From: Sepiola atlantica
Taxonomy: Eukaryota > Mollusca > Cephalopoda > Sepiida > Sepiolidae
Assembly: GCA_963556195.1 (NCBI GenBank)
Contig: OY744520.1
Location: 6,959,704-7,023,703, forward strand
Direction: 5' to 3'
Length of the DNA: 64,000 nucleotides
Part shown: piece by piece, positions 55,548-64,000 of the stretch
Position numbering within the stretch: position 1 is the first letter of the stretch
How the letters are laid out: every line of letters starts with the position of its first letter
Position numbers and translations under genes: made by a program
The notes under the pieces: model-generated
Databases searched by the model: none
The model's input: only the letters and a program-made list of their open reading frames with translations
Told to the model about the DNA's origin: nothing

Positions 55548-58068
55548 GGGATTATTAACCCCTCAATTAAAATCAATTACCTTTTTCAATTGAAGTTTTA
55601 CTACAGGCGAGATTGAAAAATGTACAATTTAAATTCGTTACCACCAAATTTTAGCGTAAATTCAAAATTTTCTATACTATTTACTTCCCTCTGTTTTTGA
55701 ATACTAACAATAATCAAAAACTTGAATGAAGTATTGGAGAGGGGGACGACCTCCTTACGCTTGTGGGCCAATCATGCGACGGTCCACCTGCAAGTTATTT
55801 TAGTACACTCTTATAACGTAATTAAAACATTTCTTTTACTTGCTCCAAGGCAGACATCTTTATGCTTTACTAACGGGACTCATGTCCCCGCATTGCCCTG
55901 GAAATTTGAGGAACTGTTCAATAAACTCCTGCTCCCGATTAATTGTTTAGCGAATACTTAGTGACTTGCTTGCTTGGCCGCAGTTGGGAACTGGAGGATA
56001 CTCACCGACTTGTTTGCTTGTCTTGTATTCTGTGTGACTCGATACTAAATATAGTCCGATGCCACGAAGATCGCTTGCATTCCGACTAACTGCCCCATTA
56101 ACTGCCCCACCCTATGTTGTGTTGAAGTACTGTAGAAATTGTGGTTTTAAGCAGCTATGTTGGGAATAAGCCAATTGCATTAGGCATTAACCATTGATTT
56201 TATTGACTTCATGGACGAGGACTCATTGAATTCTGTAGCTAAAATGAAATTATTTTTATAAAAAGAAAAAGACAGGAAAATGTCTTGTTCATTTTTTATA
56301 GAGATAAAACATTTATTTCTTAAAGTTCTATTCGTTACATTTTATCGTGTATCAGTTCTCGCACAACGTAACAGGCGACCAGGGAACGACTTTCTCGCTC
56401 GTCGCTTTGTGCAGAACTGATTTTTCACCTACTAAAAAAAGAACAAAAGCGAAAACACTAGTTGTCAATCAACGTGAACCCCTAACCGCCTGTACATTCG
56501 ATCGACAACTGCAAGCTTAGTGAGACCGTACGATTGTAACTTTTTCTCTTGTTCTCTTTCAGCTGATATTTTCAAACAAGTCGATTGTCATTTCAATTAT
56601 GTATGGCTTTCTAGTACGTCGTCCCTTTTATTAGTTGTGTAGAAAAAGACATTATATTGGTCTCTTTTCTAATCACATTTGGATCAAGGCTGCGAAAAAA
56701 GAGCGCCCCGTCTGCTTTATGCTACACTTGACCGTTGTGTGTATTATGCGGTGTTTGCGGGGGGGGGTTAAATTTACTATTTATAACCGGATCGCAACTT
56801 GTTGAAAATCAAATAAGTCCACCCAAAAGTAAATTGACCGTAAAGGGACAGAAAGGTTTTATTCAAACAGATTACACAACTTTTATCCATGATATAAAAA
56901 ATATTCGTAAATAGAACAGTTTTCATAAGCAATCATTGAACTTGAAAACTATAGAAACGAATTTTTAATTAATGAGATGTTCCTTTGCAAAGCGATATGC
57001 AAATTAGTTAAGCTTGCGACTTCGATCGGGTGCACATGATCAGCATATCATAAACTTTTGTTGTGTGAAGTTGAAATCGGCGTTTTAATTTTATCGTTAG
57101 TGCAGGAAATGGCGCAACTTTATAAGTATACAGAAAATTGACACGTTTGGTTTGAAGTAATACTAAAAATGATTACGATACATCTGGTATATTTACAAAC
57201 AACGTCTTATAAGTAAGAGCACATGTAAAAAGCCGAGACAAAAAACATCTCAAAACCCTTGTTTTATACTCTTTCTTCGCTATTCTCTTCGTGGCTTTAT
57301 CTGAACCCCACGCGTGAACTGTGTCGCTGGTCGTCATCTTTTTACTTCTACCTTATTCGATGAAAGCTGCATTTGGGGATGAAGTTAAATTATGATAACG
57401 AAAGTTTTAATATTATTAAGAAGCAATTTGACCGAGGATTGTTGATGGAGTAAATAAACGATCAGAGAAACAGATAAATATTCTATAATTTATCATTTCC
57501 CTTGTTTTTGTTTTTGTTTTTGTTTTTGTTTGTTTTTTTTTTTAAATTTGGTAATTTTGTTCATAGTTGGAATATAAAATCTTTCTTCAATTTCGATAGT
57601 CTAGGAAGATTAGAAATAAAAATTGCCAAGTAAACCCCACGCGGCAACCTTCTACTATATTTGCCATCACCAACTGAATTTACATTCGTTAACTCGACAG
57701 CAAACGATATCTTAAGATTGGTTCAATAGAAGAAAAAAAGAACGTCATCTGATCTAGTTCTAGAGTTTTTTGGGAAAACACTATTAGTAAGAATGAAAAG
57801 AAAAAAATTTTCTAACCATCCCTCTTCTGCACGAATTTGATGTTTGGTAGCCTGAAGAGGATGCATATTGCAGTATTATTTTACCATAACCTACTCGAGG
57901 TCATACAGAATTCGATCATATAAGGTTTTTACGTGCGTCTTTAGTAGTTTCTGGGTTTTAACCTCTCTTACTCACACACACACACACACACACAGGGAAA
58001 TGCGACTTTCGTTTATATAAACCCGGGCTATATAAAATGTATCATTTTTATTTTTATTTTATTTTTTT
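54648..58068. other. Unassigned 3.4-kb stretch
   Basis: It holds a TA run (55515-55544), an imperfect hairpin with ATCAGTTCT...AGAACTGAT arms (56351-56420), a G8 run (56760), a (TTTTTG)n run (57503-57533) and an AC run (57971-57993). The ORF 55015-55263 would have two hydrophobic segments but no other support. No gene could be argued. Confidence 0.45.
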
Positions 58069-58350
58069 TTAACATGGTTCACCCCAAACAAGGCAGGCCG
58101 CCACTGTAGACGTAAGGGGCTACTGAGACAAAAGAAAAAGGGAGAATGTTGGGGGGGGGCAGCCTAAATTGGGATCTGCGCAGCGAGATGTCTGTTTACA
58201 TTAGTTTTAAATTTCTGCGTGTCAGTACTGTCGGGGAAACAGGGGCAGGGAGGGAGTTCCAGAAGCCAGCAGCACGAGGAAAGAAGCTATTTGAGTAGAA
58301 GGCTGTCCGGCATCTGGGGACCTCCACAGTGAAAGAATGAGATTCACACC
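58069..58350 (-). mobile_element. LINE-B 3' fragment
   Basis: CACCCCAAACAAGGCAGGCC, GCCACTGTAGACGTAAGGGG, ...GGCATCTGGGGACCTCCACA matches the copies at 12.7, 15.7 and 27.8 kb; very close to 27.8 kb, including a G9 run at the same place. The A-rich tail is the T run at 58060-58070. The coding end (GFW/LLAS...) is present but broken. Confidence 0.85.
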
Positions 58351-58889
58351 GATATGCAATTTCTGATTTCAGATAGGGCGGCCATGGAAAGAGGATATTT
58401 TTTATTTTAATAGATGTTATACTTTAGATGGTGCTTCCATACTATTTGTTAAGAGAAAAACGAAACGAGCAGATTGTGGGAAAACGATGCATTTAAAAAG
58501 AAGCGACGGAGACACTAGTGGTGGTGGTGGCGGCGGCGGTAGACAAAGGTTTCCATCAGACGCTGCAAAGAATGTCAACGTCGCTTGTTCAAAAGAAAAA
58601 AGGGGAGAAAAAAAGATGACGTCGAATAAAAAGAGAAGGGTCAGAGTGAGACAGGAAGGCGGGAATGAGCAAAAGGAATGTAAACAACTTGTAAACGATG
58701 AAATATAATTTGATGATCACGCCTACATACAAAAGAAGAATTTTTCCAAAATTGTTCTTTTTCTAATTCTTTTGCTGTGTCCAACTTTGAATTTTGCTGG
58801 AAAATGGAATGTTATTGCGGGGGGGGGGGGGGTAAAAATAAAAACAAAATGTGTTCAAGCGAACTAAATTCTATTTTTACAAATTTAAA
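58351..58889. other. Unassigned stretch with G runs
   Basis: GGT/GGC repeats at 58520-58541 and a G12 run at 58819-58832. The ORF 58487-58708 (Gly run then Lys/Arg-rich) is not convincing. Confidence 0.45.
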
Positions 58890-59125
58890 AAATTTGGTTA
58901 AATTTTACCTCTCCCCACGCTATAAACGGAAGGGGAGGGCAAAGACTAAATTTGACCTCTTGCCCCCCAAGCTATAAACGAGGGGGGGGGGCAACGGCTA
59001 AATTTTACCTCTTTCCCCCCCCCACACTATAAACGGGCCGGGGGGGGGGAGTAGGCTAAAGACTAAATTTTACCTCTTGCCCCCCCCACGCTATAAACGG
59101 GGGTCAAAGGCTAAATTTTACGGAA
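58890..59125 (+). repeat. G/C-run minisatellite, about four units
   Basis: Units of about 55-60 bp: GGCTAAATTTTACCTCTTGC, a C7-C9 run, ACGCTATAAACGG and a G4-G10 run. Copies differ mostly in homopolymer length. Confidence 0.92.
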
Positions 59126-59324
59126 GATTTTACTTATGTGTGTGTCTTATTTGATATGTGTGTGTATTACGTATATTTGGTACCTCCACAGACTTTGTTT
59201 CCTACCGAAAATGCCGTTTGTCTTTTCAAAATAAAAATGGTTTTGTTCGTCTTATAAAAACCTACGTCACGAAACAAAGCGATTTTCAATTCTTCTAGTT
59301 TACTTTCGTATTTTATTTTATTTT

Positions 59325-60150
59325 TTTTTACTAATGAGTCACCGCTCATCAAGGCCCGGGATTACTCGAGTAAAAGGGTTAAAGAGATTGTTATTTGGAC
59401 GATACACACCCCTACGAGAAGACTGGAAGCAATAGGTGGAATGGGCAGAATTTGATTATCAAATATTTGTTAACATTAGACTCGAGGACGACCATGTAGT
59501 AGTCGATTGGGAAGCGGCCTCGTGGTATTTTGTTGTAGGAGATAAATGTTGTACCAAAAGCCAAACGTAACTTCCATCAATTGAGAGACGAAAGGAAAGT
59601 TTGTCGCTGTGGTTGTAACTAGGCGAGTTCTTGCAGTGAATGTTTTACAGGAGGGGTTCAGGGATTGGCGCTCAGCCGCGCACTTACCATAAACATAACG
59701 ATGTAATAGAGAGAGGCTAACAACATCTCTTTTATGCGAAGAGAAAAGATCATCTCTTACTAGATTGCGAAGTCGGTTTTTAATTCTGTCAAGGCAAGAA
59801 AGAGCGCTCCGAGCAGAACTTATCCAGATATGAAAACAGTACTCCACCTTCGGACAAGTAGAGGATAGTGTCAGGAGTGAGGTATTTTCTCGAGCGGTAA
59901 AATGCTCCAACCAGTTGCGGTAAAATGCTCCAACCATTTGCGGTAAAATGCTCCAACCATTTTACCAGCAACCTTAGCAACATATTAGATATAAGTCTTC
60001 CATTTTAGATCAGGAATGGGTCAGTCCTAGGAATTTATCAAAGAAGAAAGCTTCCTGAATGAGAGGGGCATTCATTTACACTCTGGACGTTTTCCTTGTA
60101 AAAAAACAGATTTTTGCTTAAAATTAATGATGTCGGCTTTACTTTCACAG
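59325..60150 (-). pseudogene. LINE-A: reverse-transcriptase C terminus and 3' UTR (best copy)
   Basis: On the minus strand, 59937-59476 is open for 153 codons with VEYCFHIWISSARSALSCLD, RIKNRLRNLV, HKRDVVSLSLLHRYVYGKC and CKTFTARTRLVTTTATNF, the C-terminal part of a non-LTR retrotransposon ORF2 beyond the polymerase core. Upstream, FFDKFLGLTHS and SKMEDLYLICC in broken frames correspond to the preceding segment. A 22-bp block (GGTTGGAGCATTTTACCGC) is triplicated at 59896-59962. The 3' UTR runs through AACAATCTCTTTAACCC and GCCTTGATGAGCGGTGACTC to an A-rich tail (59318-59328). Confidence 0.88.
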
Positions 60151-60394
60151 ATGATCCTCCGAATTTTTATAAAGTTAATATTTCGATATTTTATATGATT
60201 ATTCTTATCTATTCAGACAATAATAACCAAATTTATCTGTAAATAATAGTTACTCTCTGGCCGGAAGTAAACAGCCCATCCACTTGCACAAACATTACGG
60301 ACTATATGTTTATAATTATCGCTTATTCAGAGCTTGTCATTCGCCAACAACAATTCTTTATTTCTATTTATATAAAGTAAGATATGTGCATATG
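60151..60394. other. Unassigned AT-rich stretch
   Basis: No recognisable element. Confidence 0.5.
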
Positions 60395-60720
60395 TTTATA
60401 TATTTATGTGTATAGAATTCACTCCTAAACTAATTAACCGATCATTATGTATTATGGAGGATCAAGTTTAGGCTATATTTAGTTTAATTTACTTTTATGC
60501 AATGTGACAAAGAGGGGTAGAAACTCTCTGAAAATTAAGATACTTCCGATTTCTGTGAAATTTTGACATCAACGAATACATATGCTTATATATGTCTGTG
60601 TAGAGAATTCACTCCTAAACTAATTAACGGATCATTATGAATTTTGGAACAAAGCTGCTAGACGTGAGAGGACCAAATGTGGTCTATATTTAGTTTAGTT
60701 TTATGCAACTAAAGTGACTG
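60395..60720 (+). mobile_element. Helitron-like 5' regions, two direct copies
   Basis: AGAATTCACTCCTAAACTAA, TTAACCGATCATTATG occurs at 60414 and again at 60606, each followed by a TATATTTAGTTTA.TTTTATGCAA block. They are 5' ends of the element seen whole at 35.5 and 43.8 kb. The first also has ATACTTCCGATTT as at 23.8 kb. Confidence 0.65.
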
Positions 60721-60747
60721 ATAGATTCTGTTCAACGTGCTGGGGCA

Positions 60748-61280
60748 GTAATGCGCTGTGAACACGAAACGTTACCCCCAATAGAAGGTCCATTCCTGAA
60801 ACTGAAGATAGAGCCCGATGCCACTTCAATTGTCATTTATACTCCCTCTCCATCGAGAAGACTAAGTGAAGCCAGTCTAGAAAGATGTTCACTTTGGAGT
60901 CCTCGAACTTCTCAAATAGGACAGAACTTCTACATTTGTCAAGGTTCGCCATAAAGACCAATACGTGGTAGAAATCGGCGAGTCTGACAGGGTAACACTA
61001 AGGAATCGAAAATATGTAAGGTTTGTCATCCTTTTCAGAATTATGAACCACCCAACATCAACTGTCCTGTAATCGAAATTGACCCACCTATGGCCGACTG
61101 GGCATACAGATAACAACGAGCCGTTACCAGCTGCAGTCCAATGATCGACGAAAACGCATATTGTCCTTCTTCAACCTTGACCATTAACCGGCAAGGGTAA
61201 TAGGGCGAACCAGCAACCGAAGAATATTTAAAACTTTTAACGCCACCACATGCACAGATCCACGATCAAGAATCGCGAAC
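60748..61280 (+). pseudogene. Ty3/gypsy-type LTR retrotransposon remnant
   Basis: A frame beginning at 60751 reads ETLPPIEGPFLKLKIEPDAT then IVIYTPSP, which resembles the segment just before the reverse transcriptase in gypsy Pol proteins. About 100 bases later, in another frame (about 60905-61020), DRTSTFVKVRHKDQYVVEIG then ESDRVTLRNRKYVR resembles the C-terminal end of the integrase region. The reverse transcriptase, RNase H and catalytic integrase that should lie between are gone, so an internal deletion joined the two ends. Downstream Pro/Asn-rich sequence is broken by stops. No LTR identified. Confidence 0.72.
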
Positions 61281-61898
61281 ATCTACAAGCTATAATTTTC
61301 CCACCTTTTTATTTTTGCCGGAGATTGGGAATCCTACCAGATGCCGCTATTTCAGAAACTCCAACCGAGAGATCTTTTTAGAATGCTAACCTTCCCTTTG
61401 TATCGATCCGTGTCTGTTCCTTTATGTCTATTAAAACGTGAAAATACGTCTATTGCAAGTTTTTGTCTGGCTATTCCAGATTCATACAATACCGATAGAG
61501 CTTTATTGACACAATTCATTGGAAAATACTACATGCAAATGTCCGTTATAAAATGTCATTGTATTTTTAGTTTAATGTTTATTTAGAATGTTTGAGAGAA
61601 TTTTGACTTTCTCTCTTAAATCTCCTCATGCAGCAAAAAAATACAAACGTCCCACGTGTCATCTAGAAAATATTCCAAATGTCAATTTCTTGAATTGCCT
61701 TCTATTAATCAATACTAAATGTTATGCATCATTGATTTAGTCAGTTTTTAGTCGGGCATGTGTTGCAGCTTGCTATATTTATTTACTTAACGGATCCAGA
61801 TTAAACTGAAACGTAATCTTTACATATTTGCCATCTTAAAATACTAATCCTTACTTTCATAGTCGGTCTTGAGAATTTAGTATTGATCACAGCATTAA
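61281..61898. other. Unassigned stretch
   Basis: The ORF 61341-61586 has no motif. Confidence 0.5.
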
Positions 61899-61899
61899 A

Positions 61900-62236
61900 T
61901 ATATTTTTTCATCTTCATCACTTCATCTTCATCACTTCATCTTCATCACTTCATCTTCAACACTTCATCTTCATCACTTCATCTTCATCAATTCATCTTC
62001 ATCACTTCATCTTCAACACTTCATCTTCATCACTTCATCTTCATCACTTCATCTTCATCACTTCATCTTCATCACTTCATCTTCAACACTTCGTCTACAT
62101 CACTTCATCTTCATCACTTCATCTTCAACACTTCATCTTCATCACTTCATCTTCAACACTTCATCTTCAACACTTCATCTTCATCACTTCGTCTTCATCA
62201 CTTCGTCTTCATCACTTCGTCTACATCACTTTGTGC
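61900..62236. repeat. 15-bp minisatellite, about 22 copies
   Basis: CTTCATCTTCATCAC and CTTCATCTTCAACAC variants alternate. The 15-bp period keeps one frame open, giving a His/Phe/Ile/Ser periodic ORF that is not evidence for a protein. Confidence 0.97.
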
Positions 62237-63384
62237 AGCAATATGAGAAACATCCATTACTGGAAATAGGAAATCGTGTAAAAATTTAATTATCGACATT
62301 TAAAACTAAAAACCGTTTCGATAGCTTTTTCGGAAGAGATAACTGTTCATCCGTGAACAAATCATTACGCACCTTAAAAGGTAAATATAACTCATATAAA
62401 ATCTTATATTATTTTTTAGGGGAAGATGACATAACACTTAGTTATCTCTCTTGACGTTTAAACTTGAAGCGAGTTTTTTTGTTTTCTTTTAAATATTTGC
62501 AGCAATTTTAAAAGGTTTTACTTTTCTCATAAAAGGTCTATAGCACAATGAGATGTAACATAGTGTGCGGCGTTCTTCGATGATCCCCTATTGTGAACAA
62601 CTGGACGGTGTTGTGTTGTTGACACAAAGCAGCCGTTTGTCTATCTGAAGTAGTTGGTGTGTGGCCGCCGCAAAGGATGTTTATCTTTTCTTCTTTCTTC
62701 TCTATTAGTCTAGATACAAAGCGGCAATTAAAACGAACAAAACTCCATTTTTACTTCTGAGATTTTTGCAGATTGTCTAGATGTACATTGCTGTGATTTT
62801 TCTCACCTGTAAGAGTGGTAGACTTAAAAAAATTCGTCTAGTCACCCCAAAAATATAATCGATCTCACTTTTCTGTCACGTACTTCCTCCCAATGACGAA
62901 ACTACCTGCACACGTCAGCTTAGCTTATCACTTGATCTATAATGGAAAGTTCCAGCTTTTTGCCCATGGAATTTTCCATTCTAACCTTATTTTTACACAC
63001 CCAACATCTAATGTTGCTACAGAGAGATACTTTAATATCAATGTATGTTGATTGCTCAAGGAGAATTATCTTGTCCAATCAGATGGGTCTATTTTTTGAC
63101 AGACAAGGGAGGTAATTAATTATCATTATGATAATCATTTAGAGATAATCATTTAGAAGAGAGAAGAAACCCTTTTTTATTGATTCAATTATATAAATCC
63201 GATATGATTTGAACTCTGCATTCATTTTCACACTAATACTATTGGTGAAAAGGTATGAACCCACAATGATTCTCCAGCTATGAGTAAAATAATGCTCGTT
63301 GTAAACAAGTTTCTATGTTTTGGCATTGCACACAATTCGATAAGGATAGATTTGCTGTAAAATAAACAAATCAAAGATATACCT
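62237..63384. other. Unassigned stretch
   Basis: No recognisable gene or element. Confidence 0.45.
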
Positions 63385-63860
63385 ATATATGCATGTGTAT
63401 GTATATGTGCATATATGTATGTGTATATATATGCATATATGTATTTGTATATATATGTATGTGTATATGCATATATGTATGTGTGTATGTATATGTGCAT
63501 ATATATATGTGTGTATGTATATGTGCATATATATATGTGTGTATCTATATGTGCATATATATATATGTGTGTATCTATATGTGCATATATGTATGTGTGT
63601 ATCTATATGTCTATATATGTATGTGTATGTATATATGTATGTGTATGTATGTGTAGGTATATGTATGTGTATGTATATATGTATGTGTATGTATGTGTAG
63701 GTATATGTATGGGTATGTATATATGTATGTGTATGTATGTGTAGGTATATGTGTATATATGTATGTGTGTGTATGTATATGTATGTATGTGTATATATGT
63801 GTGTGTGCATATATGTATGTGTATGTATATGTGTATATATGTATGTGCGTACATATATGT
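63385..63860. repeat. TATG/TGTA compound microsatellite
   Basis: Built of GTATGTGTATATATG and GTGCATATAT units with a loose period of about 34 bp in the first half. Open in several frames on both strands because alternating purine/pyrimidine repeats rarely form stops. Confidence 0.97.
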
Positions 63861-64000
63861 TAGATTTAATGTTTGTTGTTGTTTTTGACGATAACTAGCT
63901 GTGTTGCAGCTACCGGTATATTTGGCTTTCCTAAGTTTATTCTCCGTTTGTTTCCATAATTTCGCCCGATCGTTAGCTCACACAACCAGTCCATTAGTCA

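Noticed and set aside
61883..62269. 128-codon His/Phe/Ser ORF
   Set aside because: Product of the 15-bp minisatellite.
63228..63854. Several long ORFs on both strands (Tyr/His/Ile or Tyr/Val/Cys)
   Set aside because: Product of the TATG/TGTA repeat.

Overview
The window is eukaryotic, intron-type intergenic DNA from an invertebrate. It is AT-rich by eye, dense in microsatellites and full of decayed transposable elements. I found no host protein-coding exon I could defend. The element mix suggests a mollusc, possibly a coleoid cephalopod: tRNA-headed and snRNA-headed SINEs, 3' fragments of LINEs, Helitron-like hairpin ends, a mariner relic, and long TA, TG, CT and GAT arrays. That assignment is inference from style, not from a marker gene.

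Layout. 0-10 kb: a 5S rRNA-derived fragment, tRNA-headed SINEs, two MITEs with recognisable target-site duplications, a tandem array carrying the U2 snRNA core, a tRNA-Phe-like relic and a large CT tract. 10-20 kb: a GAT/AAT higher-order array, a triply inactivated mariner, LINE 3' ends and a U2-headed SINE. 20-32 kb: more SINE and LINE fragments, a (GCC)15 tract and a second 5S-derived copy. 32.1-35.2 kb: the most interesting locus, a probable DNA transposon of about 3.1 kb. It has near-perfect 18-bp inverted ends, a broken ORF of an unclassified invertebrate family with a visible intron, and a nested U2-SINE-type array. 35-42 kb: Helitron-like pieces, an inverted U2-SINE dimer and a 63-bp satellite. 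42-52 kb: a 35-bp satellite open in all three minus frames and two long inverted repeats. 52-64 kb: a hAT-type MITE, more SINEs and LINEs, a poly-G minisatellite, a Ty3/gypsy remnant with its middle deleted, and two large simple-repeat arrays.

How the parts relate. At least five repeat families recur inside the window, so they can be recognised from internal comparison alone: the U2-SINE group, SINE-A, LINE-A, LINE-B, and Helitron-like elements plus 'repeat E'. LINE copies keep only the reverse-transcriptase C terminus and 3' UTR, as expected for 5'-truncated retroposition, and several end in an A-rich tail. All coding relics carry stops, frameshifts or deletions. All coordinates and similarities were read by eye; no alignment or database search was run.
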